Of a stretch of 64,000 nucleotides of DNA, positions 1 through 11,210 are shown in pieces. The DNA comes from Molossus alvarezi (lineage: Eukaryota > Chordata > Mammalia > Chiroptera > Molossidae): contig CM073891.1 in assembly GCA_037176705.1 (NCBI GenBank), forward strand, positions 50,904,571-50,968,570, read 5' to 3'. Position numbers and translations under genes: made by a program. How positions within the stretch are numbered: the stretch's first letter is position 1; the number at the start of each line of letters is the position of its first letter. The notes under the pieces are model-generated. The model was not told the origin of the DNA. It did not search any database and saw only the letters and a list, made by a program, of their open reading frames with translations.

Positions 1-220
1 TTTATTCATATTTCATTATCTCTGATTTTATAACATACTTCCTTACTCCAGTGAAAGTTTGTTGGCTGCAATATCTACCCACTGATGATAGTTCAGTTCT
101 TAGTTATATTATTCCGCAAACATTTGAGTACCTAATGTATGTTAGGCAGCATATTTCTTTTTGTATACATGTTATGCAAATAAGGGCAAATAACACAGCA
201 GGCCTGTTAAAGCAGTATTC

Positions 221-338
221 CTTTTTTTTTTTAACTTTATTTTTATTGTTGACACTATTACAGATGTCCCCATTTTCTTCCTTTCTGTCCTTTTCCACCC
301 AGCTCCTGTCCTCCCTTCCCTCTGGCCATCACCACACT
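221..338 (-). repeat. L1 3' UTR fragment, 5'-truncated
   Basis: A T-run at 221-231 (the A-tail of a minus-strand element) is followed by pyrimidine-rich sequence of the kind seen in L1 3' UTRs of bats and other laurasiatherians (ttacagatgtccccatttt). Flanking words aaagcagtattc (209-220) and gaagcaacattc (339-350) look like a diverged target-site duplication. The copy is about 118 bp with no coding part left. The small ORFs across it are chance. Confidence 0.6.
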
Positions 339-859
339 GAAGCAACATTCTTAAGAAAGAGGAAATACAAACCAAATTAGAAGAGGTATGGTTTCTGCAT
401 TGTGTATCATACTCTGGGGCAGCATGAGCATCCAGCAGGATTCCGTGTCAGATTCCAAGAGGATTCCTTTGACCAGTCTTCATTCCTTCCCTGTGTGATC
501 AGGGGCTAGGCTATCGTACAATTAGTCCTATCCTGCCAGCTCAGAGGGGATAACAGATACAGCCCTTTCCATGGAGGGGCAGAAGTTGGGCTTTAGGTCC
601 AAGGTTATAGTGGGCTTTGTCATATCAGTGCTCATCATCAGGAGGCTGGGAATATTTGACTAAGAAAAATGATTATGTTAAGTACTGGGAACATAATCAT
701 TTCTAACATAACTTTTCAAGCCAACTTCTTCTCTTCCTCCTCTTCCTCCACCTCCTCCTTCTCCTTCTTTCTTCTTCTTTTCTGAGAATAGCCTAAATTA
801 AATCAGGCTTTAAAAAGAAAACCTTTACTTTCAAAATATCTTTAAGGTTTTGAAGGCAT

Positions 860-1020
860 CTTGCATTTCTCTGTAAGTCTTCCTTTAGACTAATTCAGAT
901 TATCTGTTCCAGGCTTTGAATTCTTTGAGTGCAAGGATCACTTTTTCATTCCCTTTATCAAGCAAACTTCTGTTTCATGTTGTGCACTTAAACATTTGTT
1001 GAATGCATGGATAAGTAAAT
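860..1020 (+). repeat. L2 (LINE2) 3' end fragment
   Basis: The order of words matches the 3' end of mammalian L2: a segment like gagtgcaaggatcac, then a diverged tail ending with catttgttgaatgcatgg. L2 typically ends with cacatagtaggtgctcaataaatatttgttgaatg. The copy is highly diverged, as expected for an element that predates placental radiation. Confidence 0.45.
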
Positions 1021-1029
1021 GCTAATCTA

Positions 1030-2790
1030 GGACATTGTTTCAGCATTCTTTCTATAATACTGGGGTTTAATACTGGGGTTTATGGAGTCTTCTAAAATTG
1101 ATGCCCAGAACCAGGGACCATCCTCCAAATCTGTGTATTTAAAGTTTCTTTGATAATGCCATATGTAAATTAGTACATTCTAAAAGTAGATTTTCTTTTT
1201 TAGCAACAGAGTAACACTGCTGGCTCATATCGAGTTTGTGGTCATATAAAATCGTGGACCTTTACATGAACTGTTGTCATTCCAGAAGACCAACCCGTAT
1301 ATTACATTCAGAAGAAAAATGGTCTCATCTTTTAGCAGCTACATCCTGTACTTACAAAACTGTCTTTTGAACTTAAAATTAGGGCCACATGTTTTCTCTG
1401 TTAAACTTCATCTTGCTGCTTTGAGTTTATTTCATTCTATCAAATTCCATTTGCTTTCTAAATGTATCACCCTACATATCAGTAACCCCACATTGCCTTC
1501 TACAGATTTCACAAGCATGTCTTTTTTTATGATATTAAAAAAGTTCAGCCATTTAGGATGAGTCTTTTTGGCATGCTGCAATCAACTAGATTTGACATGG
1601 ATGCATTCATTACAATTAATTTGATATGTTTTTGTTAAGCAGCTATAAATTAGGGCAACCCCTGGGAATATAAGAACAATATGAAAAATGTGGCATCGAT
1701 TGTATTTCCTTGATCTTTCAATCTCGCACCGTATCAAATGTAGTATGAAATGAAGAACTAAGAAGGCCTTTGCAACTTAGATTCACATCACCACTTCACC
1801 ATTTTGTAACGGTGTATGTTCACTGTCAGCGTCTCTAAGTTTTAATTTCCATTATCTGCCAAAATATGTGGGTATGAGCATTAAGGTAATTATTGTGCCA
1901 AGGACAGCTTGGGACTTGTAGTAAGAATGAATTAAATGTTGGATTACTTCTCTGTAAAGAAAAGATATAGAGACATTTTTGAACTGTGAGCATCATAAGC
2001 TCTTTTGTATTTGTTGGTCACTGCATCTTTTTATTAAATTCGATCTCAACACAGCTCACCTTTCTGGATCTTTAAATTCTATATTTTAGTTTTTAAATAT
2101 TGAGATATTTGTGTATCTCTAATTTTGGGGGTCTGTGTTTGTCCAGGGCCCCTGAGAAGCAGATGCCAAGATGGGATTAAATGTGTAATATATTACTAGA
2201 GAACTGCCTAAGTGAGAGAAAATGAAGAGAAAGTGGAGACTGTCTGGGATATCTGTAACACCACAATGTCAGTCTCATTCTGAGGGAAGGAGAAAGGGAG
2301 AAAAGGTTGTGTGGAAGCCTCCTCAACAGCCATGTCATCTAAGGGAGGTCCAGTAAGGCCTCTGGGGAGTCCTCCAGCCAAAGACCTCAAGGGAGTCTGT
2401 GTCCCAGGAGCAGCCCTGCCTTTGTGTGCTTTCCAAGCTCAGCCATTGACTGGGAGCACCCGGTGGAAAGCATGGCCTTAAAGCAAAGGCCAAGGGGGAG
2501 TTCAGAGCACCACAGCTGCAGTTTTAATCAACTAAGCTTCCTGTAGTTGGAGGTCTGGGAGCCAGGGCCCCTTTGAAAAATTTGGGTCCTTATTAAAAGA
2601 AAGTTGAAATAACATATGTCAATTGTACTCTACTAAGGATTTTTCTAATGACATTAGAAACATAACATTTTCTTCTTATAAGCCCATGTTATAAATGAGC
2701 ATCTTCAAATGCAAAAATAATAATCTATATTAGTGTTAATAATGTAATGTAACATAACTAGGTGTAAATACTCTTAAAAAAAAATAAGAA
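1030..2790. other. Stretch without an assigned feature
   Basis: AT-rich sequence with only short ORFs. A 14-bp tandem duplication (two copies of taatactggggttt or close to it) lies near 1056-1083. From about 2130 to 2580 the sequence is richer in G and C and has the look of a diverged LTR or other interspersed repeat, but I could not assign a family. Confidence 0.3.
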
Positions 2791-2793
2791 GCA

Positions 2794-3030
2794 GCCCTGG
2801 CTGGTTTGGCTCTGTAGTCTTGGGTTCAATTCCTGGTCAAGGGTATTTACTTGAGTTGCAGATTTGATCCCTGGCCCCAGTTGGGGTCATGTAGGAGGTA
2901 GCCAATCAATGTGTCTCTCTTACATCAATGCTTTTTTTTTCTCTCTCTCTCTCTCTCCTTCCCTCCCTTCACTATATCTAAAAAATCAATGGAAAAATAT
3001 CCTTGGGTGAGTATTAACAAAAAACACAAA
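2794..3030 (+). repeat. VES-type tRNA-derived SINE, long-tail subfamily (B)
   Basis: The head gccctggctggtttggctc matches the VES 5' end. About 20-25 bases of the A-box/anticodon-side region are missing after it. The B-box equivalent (gggttcaattcc), a CT run at 2940-2957 and the tail word tatccttgggtgag follow. This tail marks the subfamily called B here. The 3' flank is A-rich and a target duplication around aaataag is plausible but not clear. Confidence 0.8.
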
Positions 3031-4323
3031 AAGAAAAAAGAAATAAGCAAAGAAGAAGGGGAAAGAAAAGGAGGATGAGAAAGAAGAGAATAACACCGTA
3101 CGTCTGATATTAATATAAAACCACCAAAATTCTTTGGAATTCTTGGAACTTTACAATGGACCTTGGGAATTATCCAATACATACCGTTCATCTTAAACAT
3201 TAGAAGATGGAACCAGCGATTTTAGCAATTTGGTCAAGACTTCACTTTGATTCTGTTCTTTCCATTATATCACTTCAGTAGCATACTTACCAAATGGAAA
3301 ATTATAAAAGGATCTAAAACATACTAGGCAAAAAGAACTGCCAATGGAGCAGTCAATCGTATTGCCACCACATGGTCGCAAGTTCATTTAATGCCATATG
3401 TAATATTTATATTCTAGAAGAGCAGACATTCTTTTTTACTTTTCAGGTGAAGCAGAATTTCAAGTATAGGTCAACAAAAGTTGACAAGGAGTATTCTGGA
3501 ATAAACATGGAGCATGATATGAAAAACAGAACTCTTTAATTACCAAAGGACTTCATAGTTAAAGTAAAGAGATTGCATTGAGAAGGCACATACAATTTTA
3601 CAAAGAGGCCAGGTGAATGGAAGAACTATACAGTTGACAGGGGAATGTGGGCGAACTAGTACCCTTCCTGATATATAGTATATACAGAAGGAGTATTTAT
3701 GTCCCCACTTTAGCGAGGGCAAGGTTAGTTTGTGCAGCAAAGCATCACCTACAGGGCCAGTTTGGGAAGGCAGAAAATGTCACAAAAGTTCACTTTCAAA
3801 CTCTGAATATTTTAAATCAAATATGCTTCTATAGAAATACGTGTTTATTACTTCTAGTGTCCTTATTGTTCAAGTGTGCTATAAGCAAAATAATAATAAC
3901 AAAATCATAATTTACACTTTGGAAATATACCAAATATGACATGAACCATCTTTAATTTTTTTAATAGTGATTAATGAAACTCATTTAGACATTTAAAAAT
4001 TAGGGATTTTGTTTGTTTTTCTTTCTAAAAAGAACCATCACTATAGTTCTAAATTTCTAATATCTGTAAGTAGAGATTTTTTAAAATCTTGAGAATGAGA
4101 AATGCAAAATTATGTTTATTATACTTAAGGAGAATAAGTCTAATATAAAGATGATATTAGTATGGAAAACATAAAATAGAGAAAAGCCAAACTGCAAATT
4201 GTTCTTGACAAAGATGTTCCTGATTGGTATTGCCGGGATCATCTCCCCCACATTATCACCTACCCCCTAACTCCATTTTTATACCTGACTGCAAGTAATT
4301 TAAGTTTTCAGAAGTTTCTATTT
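3031..4323. other. Stretch without an assigned feature
   Basis: AT-rich sequence with short chance ORFs on both strands. I see no repeat with recognisable ends, no exon-like segment and no RNA gene. Confidence 0.3.
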
Positions 4324-4591
4324 TGAGGTTCTTTTTTTTTTTCTCCAATTTTTATTAATTTATTTTTGTTACAGATGCTTCTTCTTTTTCTCTCCTAGAC
4401 ACCTCCTCCCCATCCCGCTCCTCACCTCTCTAGCATTGTTGTCTATGTTCATTGGTTATGCATACATGCATATAAGTTCTTTGGTCCATCTCATCCATCC
4501 CCCCTGCCCCCCTGCTCTGAAGTTTGTCAGTGTGAACTATACTCCTTTCTATGTCTCTCTGTCTATTTTGTTCATTAGATCACCTTGTTCA

Positions 4592-7500
4592 TTATACTCC
4601 ACAAATAAATGAAATCATGTGATATTTCTCTTTCTATGATTGGCTTATTTCACTTAGCATAATCCTCTCAAGGTCTCTCCATGTTGTCTCAAAGGATAGA
4701 GATGTTTCTTTCTTACAGCTGCATAGTATTCCATGTATATATGTACCACAGCTTTTTGTTTTCCTCAACTAATGACTTATCTTCAGATAGAGAGGAAGGG
4801 AGAAAGAGAGAGAGAGAAACATCAATGTGACAGAGACACATTGAGTGGTTGCCACCCACATGACCAACCAGGGCCTGGGGCAAACTTCTACCGAGGTATG
4901 TGCCCTTAGCGGGAACCAAACCCAGGACTATCTGGTCCGCTAGGCTATGCTCTAACCACTGGGCAAAATTGGCCAGGGCATACCACAGCTTTTTAATCCA
5001 TTCATCTATTGATGGACATTTGGGCTGTTTCTAGATCTTAGTGATTGTAAATAGTGCTGCTATTAACATAGGGGTACATATATTTTTTCTGATCAATGTT
5101 TAAGGCTTCTTAGGATATGTTCCTAGAAGTAAGATCACTGGGTCAAATGGCAATTCAATTTTTAATTTTTGAGGAAACTCCATACTGTTTTCCATAGTGG
5201 CTGCACAAGTCTACATTCCCACTAGCAGTATACTAGAGTCCCCTTTTCTCCACACCCTCGCCAACACTTGTTGTTTGATGATTTGTTGATGGCAGCCCTT
5301 CTGGCAGGTGTGAGGTGATACCTCATTATTGTTTTAATTTGCATTTCTCTGATGATTAGTGATGTTGAGCATTTCTTCATATGTCTCTGAGCCATTTGTA
5401 TATCCTGTTTGGAGAGGTGTCTATTTAAGTCCTCTACCCATTTTTCAATTGGGTTCCTTGTCTTCCTTTTGTTGAGTTGTATGAGCACTCTATATATTTT
5501 GGAAATTAACTCCTTATCTGATGTATCATTGGCGATTATATTATCCCATAGAGTGGATTTCCTTTCCATTTTGGTGGTTATTTCTTTTGCTGTGCAGAAG
5601 CTATTTAGTTTTATATAGTCCCAGGTGTTCATTTTTTCTTTTGTTTCTATTGTCTTAGGTGATGTATCAGTGAAAATTCTGCTGTGTATGATGGCTGAAA
5701 CTTTGTTGCCTACATTTTCTTTTAGAATTTTTATGGATTCACAAGTCACATTTAAGTCTTTTATCTATTTTGAGCTTATTCTTGTGTATGGTGTAAGTTG
5801 ATAGTCTAGTTTTATTTTTTTGCATGTACTTGTCCAATTTTTCCAACACTATTTATTAAAGAGGCTGTCTTTACTCCATTGTATGCTCTTGCCACCTTTG
5901 TCAAATATTAACTGAGCATAATGCTTTGGGTCAATTTCTGGGTTGTCTGTTCTATTCCATTGATCTATATGCCTGTTCTTGTGCCAGGACTAAGCTGTTT
6001 TAATTACAGTGGCTTTGTAATATAACCTGATATCTGGTATTGTGATTTCACCTACCTTGTCCTCCTTTTTCAAGATTGCTGTGGCTATTCGAGGTCTTTT
6101 CTGGTTCCATGCGAACTTTTGAAGGATTTCTTCTAGTTCTGTGAAATATGTCATTGGTATTTTGATGGGGATTGCACTGAATCTATAGATTGCTTTGGGT
6201 AGTATAGACATTTTAATGATGTTAATTCTTTCAATCTATGAACAAGGTATGTCCTTCCACTTTTTTATATCTTCCTCTATTTCTTTTTTCAATGACCTAT
6301 AGTTTTCTGTGAATAGGTCCTCTTTTTCTTTGGTTAGGTTTATTCCTAGATATCTTAATTTTTTTGCTACAATGGTAATGGGATTTTTTTAGTTTCTCTT
6401 TCTGTGAGTTTATCATTGGTGTATAGGAATGCCATCGATTTCTTGACATTAATTTTGTATCCTGCTCCTTTGCCAAATTCATTTATTAAGTCTAATAAAT
6501 TTTTGATGAAGTCTTTGGGGTTCTCTATGTATACTATCATGTCATCTGTGAGTAATGACAGTTTACTTCCTCTTTCCAATTTAGATCTTTTTTATTTTTT
6601 CTTCCCTGTCTGATTGCTGTTGCTAAGACTTCCAGTATGTTTCTATGTTAAATAAGAGTGAAAAAAGTGGGCATCCTTGTCTTGTTCCTGTTCTTAAGGG
6701 AAATGCTTTTAGTTTTTGCCCATTGAATATGATGTTGGCTACAGGTTTTTCATATATGGCCTGTATTATGTTGAGATAAGATCCCTCTATTTCCAGATTG
6801 CTGATCATTTTTAGCAGAAATGGGTGCTGGATTTTGTCAAATGCTTTTTCAGCATCTATTGATACAATTATATGGTTTTTATCTTTGATTTTATTTATGT
6901 GGTGTATCTCATTTATTGTTCTGTGACTATTTCACAGATTAACCTTGTATCCCTGGGATGAATCCCACTTGGTCATGTTGAGTAATTTTTTTGGTGTATT
7001 GCTGGATCCCATTTGCTAGTATTTTGTTCAGGATTTCGGCATCTATGTTCATCAGGGATATTGGCTTGTAGTTTTCTTTCTTTGTAGTGTCTTTTTCTGG
7101 TTTTGGAATTAGAATTATGCTGGCTTCATAAAACGAGTTTGGAAGTCTTCCTTCCTCTTGAATTTTTAAAAATTGTTTGAGGAGAATGGGTGTTAGTTCT
7201 TTTTTGAATGTTCGGTAAAACCCCCCCGTGAAGCTATCCGAGCCTGGGCTTTTGTTTGCTGAAAGAGTCTTGATTACATCTTTAATTTCCTTCGTTGTTA
7301 TTGGTCTGTTCAAGTTTTCTATCTCTTCCTAGTTCAGTTTTGGGAGACTATGTGTTTCTAGGAATTTGTCTATTTTGCTTAAATTGTTCAATTTGCAGTA
7401 TAATTGTTCATAGTATAATTGTTCATAGTTAACGATCCTTTGTATTTCTGTGATGTCAGGCGTTACTTCTCCTGTTTCATTTCTAATTTTGTGTATTTTT

Positions 7501-8657
7501 GTTCTCTCTCTTTGTTTCTTGGTGAGACTAACTAAGGGTCCATCAATCTTGTTTATCTTTTCGAAAAACCAGCTCTTTGTTTCATTGATCCTTTGACTTG
7601 TCTTTTTGGTCTCTGTGTCATGTATTTCTGCTATGATCTTTACTATTTCCTTCCTTCTACTTGCTCTGGGTTTTCTTTTTGTTTGCTTTCTGGTTCTTAA
7701 GGTTGTGAGGTTAGATATTCAATTATAAATTTTCTTGTTTTTTGAGGTAGGCCTGTAGTGCTATGAACTTCCCTCTCAGAATTGCTTTCACTGTATTTCA
7801 TAGATTTTGTGTTGTTGTGTGTTCATTTTCATTGGTTTCCAGGAAGTTTTTAATTTCTTCCTTGATCTGCTAGTAACCCATTCATTCTTTAATAACTCGG
7901 TATTTAACTTCCATGTGTTCAAATGTCTTTGCATGTTCTTGTTGCAATTGACTTCTAGTTTCATGCCATTGTGATCTGAGAAGATGCTTGATATGATTTC
8001 AGTCTTCTTAAACTTGTAGAGGCTTAGTTTGTGCCCTAATATGTGGTCTATCTTTGAGAATGTCCCATGTGCACTTGAGAAGAATGTGAATTCTTCAGTT
8101 TTGGGGTGTAATTCTCTGTACATATCTATTAAATCCATTTGATCTAGTGCCTCATTCAGAGCCTTTGTTTCCTTGTTAATTTTTTGTGTAGAAGATCTAT
8201 CCAGTGATGTCAGCGGGGTGTTGAAGTCCCCTGCTATGATTGTATTGCTGTTGATTTCTTCTTTGAAGTTCTTCAGAAGATTTTTAATATATTTTGGTGC
8301 TCCCATATTGGGTGCATATATGTTTACCAAGGTTATATCTTCCCGTTGGATAGATACTTTCAATATTATGTAGTGGCCTTCTTTGTCTCTAGTTATGGCC
8401 TTCATTTTGAAATCTATTTTATCAGATATGAGTATTGCTAGCCCAGCTCTTTTTTCCTTTCCATTTGCTTGTAAGATTTTTTTCCATCTCTTCACTTTCA
8501 ACCTATGTGAGTCTTTTGTTGTGAGGTGGGTCTCTTGTAAACAACATATAGATGAGTCATGCTTTCTTATCCAATTAGCTACTCTGTGTCTTTTGATCAG
8601 GGTGTTCAGTCCATTTACATTTAAGGTGATTATTGATATGTACTTATTTATTGCCAT
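4592..8657 (-). pseudogene. L1 ORF2p (endonuclease / reverse transcriptase) pseudogene, split by a SINE
   Basis: ORF2p nicks target DNA and copies L1 RNA by target-primed reverse transcription. The start MAINKY is at 8657, 42 bp after ORF1. The endonuclease domain (8657 to about 7940) is open and keeps its catalytic signatures: LNVNGLN, LQETHL, NIYAPN, GDFNTPL, KIDHIL and SDHNGMK. Stops and frameshifts follow. RT blocks are recognisable: KSPGSDSF and [20 protein letters not shown] (7313-6939), [10 protein letters not shown] (near 6870), TRQGCP (6808-6623). The polymerase box, normally FADD, reads LTDD (near 6550). The thumb/linker follows (6211-5990). The cysteine-rich C-terminus (5749-5222) has [10 protein letters not shown]. 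The last codons resume after the SINE (KLWY then IYTWNTMQL) and end at TAA 4594-4592. Confidence 0.93.
4758..4980 (-). repeat. VES-type SINE (B) inserted in L1 ORF2
   Basis: On the minus strand the element has the VES head (gccctggcc near 4980), tRNA-like body and CT-rich run, and its tail resembles the gggtgaggat type. It is flanked by a 14-bp direct repeat, taccacagcttttt, at 4744-4757 and 4981-4994. The duplication lies in L1 ORF2 sequence, so the SINE inserted after the L1 was already present, in the same orientation. Confidence 0.93.
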
Positions 8658-8699
8658 TTTGGTTTATTGTAGTTATGTTTTTCTTCCTATGTTAACTAA

Positions 8700-9585
8700 T
8701 TACAGCTGTCTTTTTAACATTTCTTACAGTGCTGATTTGGTGCAAATATATTCCCTTTGCCTTTTTTTGTATCTGGGAAGCTCTTTATTTCACTTTATAC
8801 TTTGAATGATAGCCTTGCTGGATAGAGTAGTCTTGGATTCAGATTCTTGTTTTTCATGACCTTGATTATTTCATGCCACTCCCTCTGGCCTATAGTGTTT
8901 CTGTTGAGAAGTCAGCTGAGAGCCTTATGGGGGTTCCTTTGTAGGTAATCTGTTGCTTTTCTCTTGCTGCTTTTAGGATTCTCTCTTTGTCTTTGATTTT
9001 TGGCATTTTAATTACTATGTGTCTTGGGGTGGGCCTATTTTGGTTCTTCTTATTTTGGGCTCTCTGTGCTTCTTGAACTTGAATGCCTCTTCCTTCACCA
9101 AGTTTGGGAAGTTTTCTGTTAGTGTTGCTTCAAATATATTCTCTAACCCTTGTTCATTTTCTTCTTCTTCTGGAACTTCTATGATGCGAATGTTATTACA
9201 TTACCAATTGTCCCACTGTTCTCTTAAATTGTTTTCCTGTTTTTTAATTGTTTTTTTCTTTTTTGTTTTCTGATTGGTTGATTTTTTTTTTTTTTTTTTT
9301 ACCCTGTCTTCTAATTCACTGATCCGGTCCTCAGCTTCCTCTACTCTGCTGGTTAGTCTTTCCAATGTGTTCTTTATTCCCGCTATTCTTCATTTCCACT
9401 TGGTTTTTCAATTTTTTTATATTTTTACTTATGTTGTTGATGTTCTTACTCTTGTTGTTGAGCTTCCTCAAGATCATGGCTCTGAACTCTAGCTCTGATA
9501 ACTTGCTTAACTGCATTTCATTTATACCATCTTTGGTAGAGATCTCTTGTTATTTCATTTTGGATTTGTTTCTTTTTTTCACCAT
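8700..9585 (-). pseudogene. L1 ORF1p (RNA-binding chaperone) pseudogene
   Basis: ORF1p is the trimeric RNA-binding protein that coats L1 RNA. The likely start is the ATG at 9585-9583, and the ORF ends at TAA 8702-8700. A lysine-rich N-terminus is followed by a coiled-coil-like stretch (9516-9331; SELEFRAMILRKLNN), then an RRM-like segment encoded about 9200-8980 (words equivalent to NIRIIEVPEEEE and KDKERILKAAREK), then the C-terminal domain (about 8980-8700). The interval is 886 bp, about 295 codons, somewhat short of the usual 300-340. An in-frame stop falls at about codon 12, and an A-homopolymer tract at 9281-9300 probably shifts the frame, so no full protein can be made. Confidence 0.85.
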
Positions 9586-10427
9586 TTTTGCTATCTTTGT
9601 GGGTTTTGGAGCCTGCCAAATTTTTTCTGTAGGTGTTGGTGTTCTGCAGTTTGTGGCTGCTTCTAGTGGGTTTGGATGTGTGTGGGTGGGCCCATGTTAA
9701 ACACCACTGTCAAGTCTTACTTTCCTGGGTAGATTTGCAAGCCCAGGAAAGGTTCAGTTATCCTCTAGCTTTTTGCCTGGAGGCTATTACTCTCACTTAC
9801 TTGATGAGCCTTGGATTGTATCCCTCAGCTGAATGAGAACTCTCTCAAATGTTCAGTGTAAGAGGATTTCCAGAGTGTGGGGCAGAGGCTGGTTGTTAAT
9901 GAGTTTCAATTTACATTTCTATGGCCCAGCTGGGTGGGGTTAAATCTCTGAGGGAGGGGCTCATGCTTCTCCCCAGGGCTCCAGGAAATAGCAAGATGGG
10001 CACAGTCCTGTGTGTCTGGAACTCAGCAAATCTCCGAGTACCTTCCAAATCCCGGTTGTCCTCACAGAGTTCCACTTCAGTCTGCCCTTTCTATGCCAGA
10101 GACCAAAGTGAATAGCTATAGCTAATTTAGTGTTCTGTCATGGCCCTCTGTGCTGTGGAGCCAGCTTGGGATTTTAACACGGAGAGAGCTGCTCACAGCT
10201 AAAACAGCTGTTGTCTGTGGGCTGCCAGCCTGCTCTCTTGTGCTTCTGCAGACGTACCTGGCTCAATTCAGTGTCCTTATTTCTGTCCCTGGTTATGTGG
10301 GTGCTCTCCAGCTACATTTCGGTTGCTGTGTCCTGACATTTTGTCTTTATTTTAGTTGTAATTCCAGTTTGGTCCTGGAAGAAGGTCTGTGTAGCTTCAT
10401 TCACTCTGCCACAATTTTTCTATACTC
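9586..10427 (-). promoter_or_regulatory. L1 5' UTR / internal promoter region (relic)
   Basis: About 840 bp upstream of the ORF1 start. It is clearly richer in G and C than the flanks, as expected for an L1 5' UTR with internal promoter. The distal part contains sequence I recognise as typical of the L1 5' leader (gttgtaattccagtttggtcctgg on the plus strand). The plus-strand ORFs here are antisense shadows. Whether any promoter activity remains cannot be judged from sequence alone. Confidence 0.7.
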
Positions 10428-10437
10428 TGAGGTTCTT

Positions 10438-10958
10438 GATACCAGAATACAAATCCTGTTATTGTATTAATCCCTACTGATTTGTTGAGATTTTTATCAC
10501 TTGACCCTTATGGTAAAAACTAAGCAACAGAAATGTTTTTAGTAAGTATACGCAGAGATTATTTCAATGAAACTCTTAATAGTGGTTTTGATTGTAGAAA
10601 GTTTACAAGTACAAGAGAACAGTAATAGCCTCCATAAACTGATATTTAATTATTGTTCAATTACAAAACCAGACCGTATTTAAGTTTTGAAATAAATTGG
10701 ATGGGAAGGGGAGCTTAAATTATCTTTATGTTTTTCAGTGAGACTATTAGCTTCAACCTAAACATTCCATTGCAATATTAGGCATTAAATTGTAAAATGT
10801 TTACTTGTCATGAATAAACAGAGAGTAATGGTAATCTCATATTATATACTGAAAGATTCTTATTTGAACTAGAAAGGAATGAAATATCTGCCAGCAAACC
10901 CTTCTTTAAGGATATTGAGTATTATGAACAAGCAATATTCATCATTGACTCAGTTTTT
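10438..10958. other. Stretch without an assigned feature
   Basis: AT-rich flank of the L1 with no ORF of note, and nothing recognised. Confidence 0.3.
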
Positions 10959-10978
10959 AACACCTTCAATTTTTATTT

Positions 10979-11190
10979 AAAAAATTGTTTTTCTTTATTG
11001 ATTTTATAGAGAGAGGAAGGAGAGGGAGAGATAGAAACATTGATGAGAGAGAACATGGATTGGCTGCCTCCTGTATGCCACCTACTGGGTATTGGGCCCA
11101 CAAACTGGGCATGTGCCCTGACCAGGAATCAAACTGGCAACCTCTTGGTGCAGGGGTTGATACTCAACCACTGAGCCACACCAGTCAGGC
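10979..11190 (-). repeat. VES-type SINE, short-tail subfamily (A)
   Basis: Read on the minus strand: head gcctgactggtgtggctcag, body with gggcacatgcccagtttg, CT run, and a tail of the aatcaataaag type. A near-identical direct repeat (aacaccttcaatttttat / aataccttcaatttttaat, about 10959-10978 and 11191-11210) marks the target duplication. Confidence 0.92.
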
Positions 11191-11210
11191 AATACCTTCA
11201 ATTTTTAATT

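Larger units (their letters stand above)
4324..10437 (-). mobile_element. Near full-length LINE-1 (L1) retrotransposon, disabled
   Basis: The minus strand shows every part of an L1 in order: a 5' UTR, ORF1, a 42-bp spacer, ORF2, a 3' UTR of about 250 bp and an A-tail (T-run 4332-4342). The word tgaggttctt occurs at both edges (4324-4333 and 10428-10437), inside a longer diverged similarity, which fits a target-site duplication. The extreme 5' end (about 10390-10427) aligns loosely with the conserved L1 start that normally reads gaggagccaagatgg. The ORF2 interval is 4066 bp. Removing the 237 bp added by the VES insertion leaves 3829 bp, within 1 bp of the usual 3828 bp. Both ORFs carry stops and frameshifts, so it is not autonomous. 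A bat-lineage L1 is likely. Confidence 0.93.

Noticed and set aside
8173..9836. Hydrophobic plus-strand ORFs that look like small membrane proteins (for example 8383-8805, 9365-9700)
   Set aside because: They are antisense to L1 ORF1/ORF2. T-rich antisense of an A-rich coding strand gives Phe/Leu/Ser-rich chance frames.
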